NCBI RefSeq assembly: GCF_000226115.1 | Contig: NC_016459.1 | Span: 3,271,501 to 3,335,500 of the forward strand | Source: Thermothielavioides terrestris NRRL 8126 | Lineage: Eukaryota > Ascomycota > Sordariomycetes > Sordariales > Chaetomiaceae | Direction: 5' to 3' | DNA length: 64,000 nucleotides | In this document: one piece after another, positions 11,260-23,250 of the stretch | How positions within the stretch are numbered: the stretch's first letter is position 1 | Layout of the letters: the number at the start of each line of letters is the position of its first letter | The notes under the pieces: model-generated | Told to the model about the DNA's origin: nothing | Seen by the model: only the letters and a program-made list of their open reading frames with translations | The model's database searches: none | Made by a program: the position numbers and the translations under genes

Positions 11260-12685
11260 TGCGGCGGGGTGCGTTCTGGTTCGCGTCCGGCTCGTCCTCG
11301 CCTTCGCCCTCCTCTTCCTCCGCTTCATCCTCCGGCGGCCGGGCGCCGTCTTCGGCCCCGTTCGCATCCCCGTCGTGTCCGTTGTCCCCGTTGTCGTCGT
11401 CGTCGTTGTCGTCGTCGTCATCGTCATCGTCATCGGGCTGGTGGATCCACAGGAACTCGCAGCCGTGCCCGCCGTAGTGGCCGACCCAGATGCCGCGGAA
11501 CGGCCGGCGCGGCGTCGGCGTGTACAGCGCCGGGTGCAGCGTCGCGTACGTCGAGACCTCCTCGCCGATGTGCACAGGCCCGGGGGCCAGGAGCGGCGCC
11601 CAGATTTCCTCGCGCCGCACCGGCGGCAGTGGCGGCGCCGGCGCCGGCGCCGGTGGGTGGTGGTTTCCTCCGCCTGCCCCAGCCCCAGCCCCTGCGCCGT
11701 CGGGCGAGCCGAACTGGATGTACCCGTTGTGCAGCACGCGCATCTCGATCCACTTGCGGATGCGGAAGGCGCGGTCGCAGACCTCGCGCCGCGAGCGCGC
11801 CGCGTCGGTCGGCCGCAGGCACGCCGACGGCTGCAGGCCCGCGCCGAGCACGCGGTCCTCGGTCGGGATCGTGGGCGGCGGCCAGACGTGGCGGTACGGG
11901 AAGGAGGAGTTGGAGGCGAGGCGGGCCGAGGCCTCCGTGTCGGGCAGGCGCCGCGCGTGGATGAAGCTGTTCTGGAGGTGGCCGATGGTGCTTACGCGCA
12001 TGGGGATCTCGGGCTGGAAGCTGTTGGCAGGCTGGGATGATGGTTCGGTTTGGGGTTGGGGCTGGCTGGTGGTGGTGCTGCTGCTGCTGCTCGAGCTGGT
12101 GGCGTCGGGAGCAGCGCCGTGTGTGTTAGGATAGCTTCCTTCCCGTCCGCGCAGTCGGAAAGTTATGACGGTGTCTTCGGCCTCGGCCACGTACGGATCG
12201 TTGTGGGGATCGGCTGGTAGACGGATTATGGGCATGTCGAGATGCAGCTTGACTTCGGGATCGAAGGCAAAGATGAGGACGTTGGGATCGGCCTGCCATG
12301 GCACGGCGGTGTCATCCCGGTTGTTAGCAACAAGCTGATAGGCTTCGATGCACCCTCGCCGCTGGTCGTAGCGGGCCACAATCAGGCGCCCGGGGAGCCC
12401 GGCGTCGGAGAACCAGATCTTGTACTTGGGGAGGAACCAGCGCGGGTCGTGGGCGCGGTACAGCTCGCGGAAGGAGGCGTAGGGATAAGAGGAGTGGACG
12501 GATTGCCCTGGAACGTTATCCTGCACGTGGGGCTGCCAGAGGTAATCGGCAATGGCTCGCACATACAGGGCCCGGCATGTCTCGGAGACGCGGGTCAGGT
12601 CGACGGGATTGAGATACTGGAGAATCCGGTCGATGAGCTCGGGCGGCAGTGCGACGAGGCGAGACGGCTCGGCATCTGGCAGCAT
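10721..12685 (-). CDS. F-box protein
   Basis: Two exons (12685-11011, then 10845-10721), 599 residues. The intron has a GTAAGT donor and a CTAG acceptor; without it the frame runs on into a lysine-poor tail and loses the conserved-looking end ISHDRLAQYW. The ATG at 12685 is the first in frame and places the F-box (LPPELIDRILQYLNPVDL) at about residues 14-45. F-box proteins dock substrates to Skp1-cullin ubiquitin ligases. The remainder is a long substrate-side region with a Ser/Gln-rich linker, a Gly/Ala/Pro stretch, an Asp run of about 9 and an Arg run. The blocks around IWVGHYGGHGCEFLWI and RGRLLAIKLTGDANVPRGE match a layout common to fungal F-box proteins. The substrate is unknown. The neighbour on the left is convergent, so no co-regulation is implied. 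Confidence 0.85.
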
Positions 12686-13893
12686 ACAGACAGAGTCAGA
12701 ACCGGCTCGCAAAAGGAGATTGGGAGGTCGTCAACAACCTCTCGCCTTGCCCTTCCCTTTGCCCTTTTCCCCGACAGAGTCTGGGTCCCTCGCAGACGAC
12801 ATTTCGGCCATCATCGTAGTATTCATGCGGCTGCCTTGTGCATTGAGGTCGAAAGTGACGTCGGCGTGTAGCTGGCCGCTGTCAGACCCCGCTGGACCGG
12901 ATGGGACCTGATGGGCCCCGTGGTTCTCTGCGATGGCTTATCGGGGTCAACGACCAGGTGCGTCATCGGTCAGGCATCTGCAACCGGTCCACGCAACCTT
13001 GATGTGGCTACCAACAGACGAATGCTTTAGAAGAGTGGTAGTGCTGAAGTGGTCGGTGGGCGACATGCTGCTGTGCAGGGTTTCAAGACATCATGGACGC
13101 GCTTGCCCGTGAGGTGGGGTGCTCGGCAGAGGTGATGGCCACTGGAAGCTCGGAGCTCGCAGTGCGGGGCCCGGGGACCCTTGCTGATCCCTCCCACAAA
13201 ACCCCAAGCGTACGGCCCTTCCCGCCCAGAGCTAGTGGACGGTTTTCCGCAGTAAGGTCCACGGTAGGTTACCTAACTCATTCCCGTCAGGTCACAACTG
13301 AATGAAACGATGGCACCTGTGCCCCGGGCCGTGAGCTTGACCGCTGCACTTGCTAGTGTATCCGTATTGAAGAGTGTTTCACAAGCCTGCTGCGAGCCGC
13401 CGCGCCCCAACGCGATTCCCCTGTAGAACCGGTCCATGGCGTCATCGAGGATTGTGCCACGGCAAAATCGATAGGATCCCGTGGTCCGTAGACCTTTTCG
13501 GAGCGTCCAGAGAGTCTCCCTCTAGGGCGGTTCCAAACTGCCTCAGCTTTATCGGTACGGTCCTTCTCGAGTGGAAGAGGACTAGAAGCGAGGAGGGCGA
13601 AGTCTCTGTGAGGACCCTGGATCAGCCAAAGAAGTCAAACACTCAAAAAACCAAGTAGCGTGGAATGAGCGACGCAGATGGGGGGTGTGGCCTTGCAGGC
13701 CAATCTCTCTCTCTGTTTTACTTTAGGCCTGTTCACAGGCATGGCAGAAGCTGAGCTTCATTGTAACCCTCTTCTGTGTTACGCTATAACTAGGTACCTT
13801 AGACCTCCACGTACGATGCAATCCTCTGGCATTTTGCAAATATGTCTTGACGATGAATGATCCACCTTTCCAAGATATCCCCCCCTCCCCTCG
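12686..13893. other. Intergenic, no gene seen
   Basis: About 1.2 kb between the start of the F-box gene and the end of the transcription factor gene, both on the - strand. Short open frames (for example 13374-13658) have no recognisable features. I see no tRNA or repeat. Confidence 0.5.
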
Positions 13894-16415
13894 TCACCAC
13901 CCGTCACCACCGGCGCCAAACCACGCCGCCTCGTCCAACCCCCCAAGCATCCAACCCTCCGCATCAAGCCCCAAGTCATGAAAGACATCCTGAAAACACA
14001 CCCCTCCTGCTCCTCCACCGCCCGCACCACCGCCACCAGCACCCGCCGCCACACCATTCTCCGCCGCCTGGCCTCCCAGCCCCTGCCCCTGCGCACCCTG
14101 CACCCCCGCAGCAGCGGCAGCAGGAGTAGCATCAGCAGCAGCAGCAGCAGCAGGCCGATGTATATCCGCGATCTTGCGCGCCATGCCCTCGAAGCTCGCG
14201 ATGACATACCCGACGCAGGCGCTCAGATGGGCCTGCGCGCGCAGCAGCTCGAGGGCTCTGCCGAGGGCGTCGGCGGGTCCGCCCGCGGACGGGGCATTAT
14301 TAATCGATGCCGCCACCGACGACGACGACGCCGACGCGGGAGAGGAGGAGGTGGCGGCGGCGGCGGTGGTGGTGGTGGAGGAGGAGGGGGAAACGGAGGG
14401 GAAGGCGTCCGGGCGCAGCATCGCGGCTAGCTGGTGCTGGCTGGCGACGATGAGGTGGAAGATGCGGTGCCACCAGGGGAGGGGCGGGCTGGTGGTGGTG
14501 GTGGTGTGAGCGTCGTAGAGCAGGTCGATCATGCGGCGGGAGCTTTCGACGCAGAGGACGGCGCAGTCGCGCAGGAGGTGCTGGTCTAGGGTTTGGGCGG
14601 GGTTGATGGGAGTCGGGGTGCGGGATGACGGGGACTGGGGCTGGGCGAGGCAGAACTGGGCCAGCATGGGGCGGAAGAGGAGGGTTCGGGCGTGGGCGAG
14701 TCTGGGAGGATGACGGGGCGTGTGTGAGTAGTTGATGGCACAACATTTTGAGTGCTAGTATGTGACGCTGCGGATGGACCGGGCAGCTTACCGGAGGTGA
14801 AGCATAAGTCGTTGGGCGCCGTCGGCTGGCTCGCTGCCGGCGGGGTCCGCGGGGGAGTCGAGACGCAGGGCAGGAGGAAGACGTTGTTCCCATTTCTTCA
14901 GGCATGAATCTAGCGTTATTGCAACGCTCACGTCCGCGGTTGCTCGCAATTGCGGCAGACCGAGGCTCTCGGCGAAGCGGCTGCTGGCGGGCACCTGCGA
15001 CAGCATGATGCGGCTGGTGATCTCGTGAAGCTCCATCGTCTTTATGGTGTAACTGGCATCCATCCCCAGCCGGGGTCCGGCCAGCGTGACGTCGCGGTGT
15101 ATCGAGTCGATTGTGGCGGCTGATGCAGCTAGCGGTACCGTTGTGGTCCGTCCGAGCATCCATGAGATCTCCCTAGTGACCGGTTAGCAGGGTACGACAC
15201 AGAGGTTGTGCGGGAGTGTTCATCCCTGTCAAGGTATGCGCAGTACAGCCATAACTGCCTTCTCTTCCAAGCATCATCGCTAAGCGAGAGAGACGGAGAG
15301 GACGCAGGCTGGTGGAGGCCGAGACTCTGGGCTATGCGCACCGCGGATCCGAGGAGCATCCACAGCTTGAGAGGATTGTTCGTGCATTGCAAATATCGGC
15401 ACATCAAAAGCAGGCATTGCACAAGCTCTGGGGATCCGGGTTCCCAAATGATGGTTTCGGGGCATAGCAGGGACCAGGCTCGACGGAAGAAGGTCCGGCT
15501 CGTCTCATCCCTCTCTTCCGCCGGCGTTGACTCGTCCAATTGCGTGGACAAAGCAAACACGGTGTTTAAAGTGGCGACGAAGATCCGTTCATCGATTTCT
15601 AGGTCGCTGCCCAGGTAAAGCGCTTGGTACGCATGAGTGAAGCGCTCTTGATCCAGGAGAGGCTCCAAGATCTGCATACGGCGCCAGTACCTATCCAAGA
15701 GACGGTCGCCCTGCTTTCGCGGGGGCAGAACGCTGTTTGCTGGGTCAGGGCGGGAAGTGGCTACGGAGTGGTCGAGAGAAAGCTGTCCAAACAGCGGAGA
15801 ACTGATCATTGGAGTAGGGCAGGGCTTCTTGTTCGGGAACGGAAGGCCAAGCCTTGTGTCGATGGCCTTCTTGATTTCGGTGGCAAACCCCGATTCGCCC
15901 GGGTTGCCAGCGGCATAGACGGCGCCAGCTTCAGACTCCTCCGAGTTCGTGGACACCTGCGGGAGCCTCTTGGGTGATGCTGGGGCATGACTCTGCTTCC
16001 GAGGACGACCACCTGGCTGGGTGGAATATTGGCAGTGGACGCTTCCCGGGGTGTTCTTCCGGCATCGGTTGCATGCTTCATGAAGACCGTGTGTCAGCTG
16101 TCCATCACTTCAGCGGCTGGCCGTGTCTAAGCACCAACCTGGGCGAATCCCGTCGCACTTCAGCTTGCGGAGACGACAGGCGTCGCATGCCCGGGGGACC
16201 TTGTATCTCTTCACCCGGAATACCGGAGGGCTCGGATTTGAGGGAGCCGATGCCATATTCGCCGGTAGGCCGCTCTCCATGTTGACTTCTGGAGGCGCCC
16301 TCTCGTCTTCGCCAGTAATGTCGTGATCCGAGCCAAGCGTTCCGAGCTCTCGTGAGCCGATCTTCTGCGGTCGGCTTTTTGTTTGGGCCAGCAACCCAAG
16401 AGTTAGGCCAATCAT
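13894..16415 (-). CDS. Zn2Cys6 transcription factor with fungal-specific domain
   Basis: Proposed exons: 16415-16139, 16075-15226, 15172-14792 and 14701-13894, 771 residues. The binuclear zinc cluster spans residues 77-107 with cysteines 77, 80, 87, 94, 97 and 107, and is split by the first intron. This is the usual GAL4-type DNA-binding domain of fungal regulators. The middle region (LLDRYWRRMQILEPLL ... LLGSAVRIAQSLGLH ... EISWMLGRTTTVPLA) matches the fungal-specific transcription factor domain. The tail is Ser/Thr/Ala- and Gly-rich. Two points are odd. The last zinc-cluster loop has 9 residues instead of 6-8. Intron 2 has no GT at the expected donor: the bases after ...YLDR at 15226/15225 read GG. 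An upstream GTACTG at 15246 also keeps frame but deletes seven conserved residues. The start could also be an internal Met (about residue 46 or 54). Target genes are unknown; the two cupin genes to the right are candidates only by position. Confidence 0.75.
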
Positions 16416-17242
16416 GCACCGTCCCGAGGCTTAAGACCCACTACTGGCCGACTTGAGACACGAGAGCCGGGAGCGGGTGAATTTGAAACCTACACTAGGT
16501 ACCTGGTAGCTAACGCGAACTACCGAAACTCAACGGAGAATCTTCTGGTTGTTCACTGCTGGATCCCGTTGGACTGTTACCGGCATGTGCAACAAGCAAC
16601 GTCCTTGGCCTGAATTGGAACGATGCGCTCTTGACTTACTAAGCCTTCGGATATCAAGGGGACTTTGCACTTGCTTTCTGCAACCTGGAAGTACTTTGCT
16701 CACAATACATCCTCTACCCACAGCAACATGAAACAAATCTCCTAACCGTAGCTGCTGTTCAGCCTCAGAATACTGATCAGGCAGCACTAGTGATTAGTTG
16801 CACTGGCACCCGAAGTGCCGAGCCTAGGTATCCATACTCGTGGAGTCTCGGAGCACGTTTCCGGCTGCTCGGGGCGCGGCCGCGGTAGCGGAACGGCTCA
16901 TCATTGGCCGTTCTCCTTGGCTGAACAAATCCCTCGACCATCGCCCTACTCCTAGCTCCAGCAAGCATACGGCACAAGGACTAATTGATGCACGAGCTGA
17001 AAGATTGACTTCGGACGTGGATTGTTCTAGAGTGATGACGCAACTTCAGAGAAGCAGGGTATTTAAGGGACATGCCGCTGCCAACCTGCTGGTAATGGTA
17101 TGTACTTGATGTCCCTATAATACACACGAATCACTTCTACCACTGCGCGTCCTTTAATTTGCGAAGATTAACTGCTTGGCACCTCAAGCCCCCGTACTAG
17201 TTTCTTCTCGCCAGCTCCGTTTGCTCTCGGTAAACGGCAACC
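16416..17242. other. Divergent promoter region
   Basis: Shared upstream region of the Zn2Cys6 factor (-) and the first cupin gene (+). No coding signal. It would hold the promoters of both genes; I could not pick out palindromic CGG sites with confidence. Confidence 0.45.
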
Positions 17243-17791
17243 ATGGCAGACTCCCAAAGCAGCGCTCCGCTCCCTGACCCCAACCGCTACATCACCGACA
17301 CCAACGCCGAGGGCAAGGCCGTCTTCTCCTCGGCGGTCGAGGCGCCGGTGGGCGTGACCAAGGACCTCGGCGGCGCGCTGGCCCGGCTCAGCTACGTGAC
17401 GCCGGGCCCGGCGCCAATCAACCTCAACGGCGGCGCGGACGTGCGCTCCTACGCCACCTCGCTGTCGGATGTGCCGCCGCTCGTCCCGCCCGGCGGCGGC
17501 ACCATCGTGTGGTACATCGACACGCCGCCCAACACGTCGAGCCCGATGCACCGCACCGTCAGCTTCGACCTCGTCATCCAGATCGAGGGCGAGGTGGAGC
17601 TGCACCTCGACGGCGGCGAGAGTCGCCTGCTGCGGCCCGGCGACATGACGGTGCAGCGGTCGACCATGCACATGTGGCGGAATCCTCACCCGACCCGGTG
17701 GTCGCGCATGGTCGGCATCATGACGGAGTGCCAGCCCGTTGTGGTGAATGGCGAGACCCTGGGGACGTCTTTTCCTGCTCGTCAAGGTTAA
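17243..17791 (+). CDS. Small cupin-domain protein
   Basis: Single exon, 182 residues, no signal peptide. A cupin barrel spans about residues 80-165: YIDTPPNTSSPMHRTVSFD leads into the strands LVIQIEGEVELHL, then LLRPGDMTVQRSTMHMWRN. The order of Gly, His and Pro matches the two cupin motifs, including the metal-side H-x-W-x-N in the second. Such stand-alone fungal cupins bind a metal and small organic acids; the substrate is usually unknown. It starts 827 bases from the divergent Zn2Cys6 gene, so joint control is possible but unproven. A second small cupin gene follows on the same strand. Confidence 0.85.
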   Translation: MADSQSSAPLPDPNRYITDTNAEGKAVFSSAVEAPVGVTKDLGGALARLSYVTPGPAPINLNGGADVRSYATSLSDVPPLVPPGGGTIVWYIDTPPNTSSPMHRTVSFDLVIQIEGEVELHLDGGESRLLRPGDMTVQRSTMHMWRNPHPTRWSRMVGIMTECQPVVVNGETLGTSFPARQG

Positions 17792-18446
17792 GGGGAAGAG
17801 GACTTTGGGGGAAAACAAAAATTTGGCTCTGCTGCTGGGTACCGCGATGGATGTGTTGGAGACTTCAAAATCTTGCCAAATGTCCAGTGCAGCTGAAGAT
17901 TTGGGCGCATTTATTGTGCATTTCCAGTTCAATGTGGGGGCAGTTCAGTGCGCAAACCTCGCTCGAATTAGTGATTGATCCAGCTAGACTCATCGTTCTG
18001 CCCCACTTCTTTCAAAGGGCCTATACACCACGTCCACGTAAAACAAGCTCCGTCCGGCTTCGACTACCAGTCTCCTCGCTATACCAACATTACTCGCCAT
18101 CCTTCTTTCGCAAACGAGCGGAGGGACCGTTCCGTCGCCTCTGTTTCAGCGCAAGCGAAATAGATCTTCACTTGCTCAATGAGCAATGGGTTGCTCCTGA
18201 GCTCCTTGGGTTGTCTTCCGTTCAACCCGTGTCTTGTCTGCACAACGCCAACAAAGGTCGGGAGAGACATCGCCGAGACTAGCAGCAGACTGAACAACGA
18301 ATCGGGAAAATTTGAGTATTCTTATTCTCCTTTAGGGCAGCTGATTCTGACGCGACACTTGCCCTCTCGCCAATCACGCCGTCGGGTCCAGCAAGCCGCC
18401 ACGGCCCTAGGGTGTTGGTTGCTAGCAACATCGTCTCCGCCGGGGA
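17792..18446. other. Intergenic between two cupin genes
   Basis: 655 bases with no recognisable gene. It would contain the terminator of the first cupin gene and the promoter of the second. Confidence 0.45.
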
Positions 18447-19133
18447 ATGCGTGTTGCCGAGGCCCAAGGGTTCCTGAGCAGGATGGCGTCCTTTCTCCCG
18501 TTCATTCAAGACATCTTGCCCATGATCCTCCCCGCATCCATCGCCGTGGCCAAGGCCGCCGACATCCTGCCCGCAGAGCCCCAACCCGGAGATGTAGAGA
18601 CCCAGACATCAGGAGTCAGAGTCATCAGTAGAAATGCAATCGTCGACAAAACGGACAATATGTGCGCATCCGGTGAGTTAGTTAGATCCCGCCGGACCGA
18701 GATAAACCGCTCCTCGCTAATGAAACCGATCCCCGCTCCACAGTGCTCATCATAAAACCAAAGTCCTCGACATCAGTGCGCCATCACGGCGAGCAAGGTA
18801 CGCCGCCCGCCTACTTCCCTTCCCGTCTCCGCAAACCGAGCTGCGGGATCCAAGCCAAGTGTCATCGCTTCAAGTCTAAAAGCCACCGAAGAAGCCATCC
18901 TCTACACAGTGTCGGGCAACGGGGCCCTGCTTTCACAGCCGAAAGACGACCACGAGGAGCCAGAGCGGCACGATCTCGGGCCCGGCGATTTCGCATTCAT
19001 TCCCGCCTGGACGGAGCACCAGTTCGTGAACGACGCCGAGGTCGACTTGCACCTGGTGGTCATCCGTAGCGGCGGCCAACCGGTCGAGGTCAACTTGACC
19101 GACTGGGGCGGGCCTGAGGTGAGAGGGAAGTGA
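18447..19133 (+). CDS. Small cupin-domain protein, three exons
   Basis: Exons are 18447-18672, 18744-18797 and 18892-19133, 173 residues. A second ATG at 18483 (162 residues) is as likely a start. The middle exon is only 54 bases and carries the first metal motif (RHHGEQ). Exon 3 opens EAILYTVSGNGALLS and continues HDLGPGDFAFIPAWTEHQF, the second cupin motif, where His would complete the metal site. All three exons must be joined to build one cupin barrel, which is strong support for the splicing. The fold is the same as in the gene 0.65 kb upstream but the sequence is clearly different, so the two are distant relatives rather than a recent tandem copy. Likely cytosolic; reaction unknown. Confidence 0.8.
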
Positions 19134-19509
19134 ACTGAGGACAGGGTGGAGTAGTTCTCCTGGGACGGGGAGAGTGAGAGACCCTGGGTTTCGGACATGC
19201 ACAGGCGACGAAAGCTGAGTTCGGCATTGATACTGATTTTAAAATGCAGATGCTGTTGTATGTACGAGAACAGTGGTACCCCAAAGACACGCGACCAGAG
19301 GTTCCCAATTTTCAGAACGCCAGCGCCCGCAAGCCGGATTCAACGAGCAATGCCTGATAAAGAGACGAGCATAACAATTTGTCCCCGTCCTGAACACTCC
19401 CCTCCCCCCAACCCAACCGCGACAACCTCCAGCATCCTCTCAACCCTCCTTCCTTCTCCCCCCCGCCCCCACCGACCCTCCAAAACCTCCTCCCCAGACC
19501 AGATCCCCA
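19134..19509. other. Intergenic between convergent genes
   Basis: 376 bases forming the shared 3' flank of the cupin gene (+) and the Gln-rich gene (-). The right half is C-rich on this strand. No gene seen. Confidence 0.45.
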
Positions 19510-19766
19510 TCAAGAACCCTGCATCCCCGCCCCGGCCCCCGCCACCCTCACCCCCTCGGTCAGCACGGCAAGGAACTCGGCCGTGCGCTCCGTCGCCGCC
19601 CGGCTCGCGCCCGCCCCGCCGCGCCCGCTGGCCAGCTGGTGGTAGAAGCGCTGCACCGCCGCCAGGTGCGCCTTCAGGTCGCGCTCGGCCGCCGCCATCG
19701 CCTGCCGCAGCGTCTGCGGCTGCGGCTGCGGTTGCGGTTGCGGCTGCGGTTGCGGCTGCTGCTGCA

Positions 19767-19812
<46 letters not shown>

Positions 19813-21372
19813 GCGTTGCTGCTGTTCCTGTTGGCGGGTGATTTGGGCTTGGAGGGCGGACATTTGGCTGACGAGCGTGTCGATGCGAGAGGTTTGCTCC
19901 TGGAGGAGGGTTTTGAGCACGGTGGGATCTTCCGGGGGTGGTGCGGAGGGGGTTGCGGTGGTGGTGGCCTCAACTTGGTTCTTGAGGGCAGAGACATCGT
20001 CGCGGAGGAGGTTAACTGTGCCGGCGAGGGTTTGGAGGGGCTGGAGGACAGTGTCGAGGTTGGGACTGGCTGCTTGTTGCTGCTGGTTGTTGGAGTCTGC
20101 GGACGGGTGCGCGGCCACGAGCTCCTTTTGCTGCGTGGCGAGTCCGGACACCTCGTCCTGGAGGGAGTTGAGGCTGTCGACGATGTCGTGCATGGATTCC
20201 ATCATGGTGCTGATGACGTTGGTGACTGTGGCCATGTCTTTTTTGAGGCCTCCTATGACCTCGCCGAGCTCCCCCGGGAAAGCGGCAGCCGGACCGTTGC
20301 TAGCCGTGGCGGCGCCGTCCGGCCGAGGGGCAGCGCTCAGCTTGCTCTTAGTCTCGGCGAGCTGTTTCTCAAGGCTTGCGATACGCTCTTGCAGGGCAGA
20401 CCGATCGTCAGCAACGCCCCGGGCTGCGGTGTTAGGTGCTACTTCTCCCCCTGCCCGCGTGCCTGACTGAGCCGCGGGCTGAGGCACGGACTGTGGTGCA
20501 GGCCGGGCGGGTTGAGCTGGCGGCCTGGGCTGTTCGTGTTGGGGATGGCTACTCCGCCGTCGAGGGCTTCTTGTAGCCTGGATCCTGGGTGGTTCGTCGC
20601 GTTCGCCTTGCCTCTCGGGTCCGTTTCGAGTCTGCTCGCGCACGTCAGAGTTAAGCCGCCTGGACTTCGGGCTACGCTCGTCCTGTGGCGAAACAGAGCG
20701 CTTGCGTATCGACTGTAGCGTGCTATGGCTGTCGGCAGCACTCCCCGAGCTCTCCAACTTGATCGACGGCGACGGTGGCCAACGCGGGGACCTGTTCTCC
20801 TCACTGGCGGACCCTCTGGGCAAGAAACGGCTTGTATTGACGTGGAGGGTCTGGTGCGGATTCGTGGGCACTCTGGCGGCATTAACGACTTTCTTCTCCT
20901 GGGTTTTGAAGAAAGCCTCGGCCGCCTTGAAGACGGTCAGGTCCGATAGCACACTGGGGTGAGACTCCAGGCCGTCCAGAAAGTCGATCCAGTCGTCGAC
21001 GGCGCGCGCCGTCTCGGACACATCCTTCGACGGCTTGTTGCGCTGAGCCCTGCGGGCCTCGGTGAGGATATCCACTGTCTTCCTCACCACGGTCGCGTTC
21101 GTATTGAAACCTTTGGCGATGGCGGCCCACAGGCTGTCCTGACCGTAGAAGTCCCGACAGTACAGAAGGGCGCGGAAGAGCACATAAATGTTGTTGCCGT
21201 AGCGGATCTCGCGCCGCTTTTGCGAATCCTCAATGGCGTCCCACATCGAGTGGCGTTCATCGGTGTACCAGCTGCAGTGGAATGCACAGGCCCAGGACTG
21301 ATTGAACTGCAGCTTTTGCTGCGTGGCGAAACAGAAGCCCCACAGCAGGATGGGATCGACCCTTGGGGCCAT
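19510..21372 (-). CDS. Gln-rich coiled-coil protein, unknown function
   Basis: Single exon, 620 residues, ATG at 21372. The N-terminal 150 residues look globular (FCFATQQKLQFNQSWACAF ... YGQDSLWAAIAKGF ... AVDDWIDFLDGLESHPSVL). A basic, Ser/Pro/Arg-rich linker with nuclear-signal-like pieces (RKRSVSPQDERSPKSRR) follows. From about residue 325 there is a coiled coil (LQERIASLEKQLAETKSKL ... VISTMMESMHDIVDSL), then an uninterrupted Gln run of about 17 and Pro-Gln dipeptides encoded by CTG/TTG-type repeats at about 19715-19835. The C-terminus returns to a helical stretch (ERDLKAHLAAVQRFYHQLA). I do not recognise the family. Composition suggests a nuclear scaffold or chromatin-linked protein, but that is only inference. 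The Gln run may vary in length between strains. Confidence 0.75.
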
Positions 21373-22379
21373 CGTTGCGCGTGAGCGACTGTCTGATAAC
21401 TACCGTATTTCGGTGTGGTCTGGCGAACTGTGTCGAGGTTGCTCTTGGGCGCCCGGGTGTCGGGCGGTGGCTGCGTTGCTTGCTCGCGGCCTCGCTACGC
21501 CAGTGAGTCTGTCCAGGGAGTTGGCCGCAGGCACCGCGGGCATGAAATGTACGATGAGCAAGCTTGCTAATGATGATTCTTTTGGTAGGGTTAGGCCCGA
21601 GGTGCCTGTTTGCTTTTTCGACTTCTGGCGGCGGAGGATCTTTTTTTCGGGACCACTGGGTGGGCGCTCGAGTCGCCTGGCCTGTCAGGGTTCGCGCTGC
21701 AACTGGGGGTTAGCAGCTGGGGTGGATTCTCATCGCTGTATCCGTATTCCGTACAGGATATACTCCGCACTCCAGTCGAGCAAAGAATGGAATTGCTAAT
21801 CGTCAATGTTTCCGTGCTGTAATCTCATCTAGCGATGAAATGATACGGCTGCCGACCTGCGCATAGCGCTCTTTGATGATGCTAGCAGATTCACGGCTGG
21901 GAAGTGGGCTGTTGTCGGCACCTGCGCCGTACTATTTACACAGTGCCTGCCACGCAAAGATAGCGAGGTGTGAAGTAACTGACACCGTGCCATGACGCAG
22001 CATTGCCCGTCCTTCCACCGTCAGGTCGTTAAAGGCGACTGAGCCACTCTCTCCCGTTCAACTTCCCAGGCCTTTGTTCCTAGGCCGTGAGCCCGAATCC
22101 GGCAGCATAGTTCGGGGGAAATGGCGAAGGGGAGCGTATCCGTAGACCTCAATCGCCCTCTGCGCCGGATATATCGATGGGCGGAGTGGGGAGCTAGGAC
22201 TCGCTTTCAATGGATCATTAACTGACATGTCCCACAACCGGCATCCGGCAGCGACCATTTTCTCGCGCTTGACCGACGCGCCAAGCCGAATCTCAGAATG
22301 TAACCGCCAGCATGGACACGAGCGAGTTCCCGGCTACTAAGGCTGAACCAGCAGCAGCTGCAAGCCACCATCCCCAGTC
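21373..22379. other. Intergenic, no gene seen
   Basis: About 1 kb upstream of the Gln-rich gene. It contains its promoter and otherwise shows nothing I can name. Confidence 0.45.
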
Positions 22380-23250
22380 CTGAATGCCTACCTGGCTGCC
22401 CTGCCGGGAAAGAAGGAGACAGTCACAAATCACTGCAACAAGCGAAGCGGGCGCTGTCCGCTACGTTGCGTTGGACAGGGAATTCGCCTTTCAGTCGTGG
22501 TTCGCCGCCCTGCAAGAGGCCCTTTAAATTGACCCAAGATTCGCTCGCTCGGGAGAAAGAGGCGCACACGATGGTCTTGGTCGAGCTGTTGGAGAAGAGT
22601 CTTGAAGAGTCTTGAATTGATTGGAAAGGCCGCACTTTGGAGGCCTTCACGGAATCCCCAAAGACCAGGGTTACTTTGACCGAGAAGAAACGGGCGCCAG
22701 CAGATGAGAACACGAATGAATTGGAGCTGAAGGTTGAAGCGGCCCTGTTCAAGGCTGCCGACGCCGCTGACCAGCTGTTTAATAAGAAGGCCAACCCGTC
22801 GCGCCTCGAGGTCGAGAAGACGGAGATGAGCGCGGCTCTGAAGGCGGAACAAGCAAAATGCAGAGAAGCGAAGCCGTTGCCGCGATGGACAAGGAAAAGG
22901 CACAGCACCCTGCACGTCAAGGCACTGGACGCCGAGAAGCGTAACACCCGAGAACACGCAGCGCGCGGGGAGGGAAGGCGCATCCACGGCCGAGCAACCA
23001 GAACTCCACCCCTTGCACCTAGACCACATAGGTAAGGTAAGGACTAAAGTCGCGCTGTTGCAGGAGCAGACTGACCACCGCGGAACCAAGGCCGCACTCG
23101 CCACGCTGGAGCAAGTACGTTGCGCCAGTCGCGGCGGGCTCTCGGATGAGCAGCGTGAACACGAAGGACACCGAGAGACTCGGAGTGGCTTCTTGAATCT
23201 TACTGGGGCTACCGGGAGAGGCCAGTTCGAGGATTGGTCTGCAGGCTGAT
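22380..23250 (+). pseudogene. Decayed coiled-coil gene relic
   Basis: Broken + strand frames encode coiled-coil-like peptide pieces in the right order. They include NAYLAALPGKKETVTNHCN near 22383, then SLAREKEAHTMVLVELLEKS near 22535 ending at an in-frame TGA, and then a long piece from about 22637 (ELELKVEAALFKAADAADQ ... LEVEKTEMSAALKAEQAK). Near 22870-22910 the best frame appears to slip, with AVAAMDKEKAQ in one frame and HVKALDAEK in another. A last piece lies at 23013-23249. No single open frame or plausible intron set joins them, so this looks like a dead gene for a Glu/Lys/Ala-rich rod protein. The opposite strand is also open but has a Cys/Ser/Arg-rich shadow composition. Confidence 0.4.

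Noticed and set aside
11205..11270. GGC/GGT repeat as a regulatory element
   Set aside because: It lies inside the F-box gene and encodes an Arg/Ser run on the - strand.
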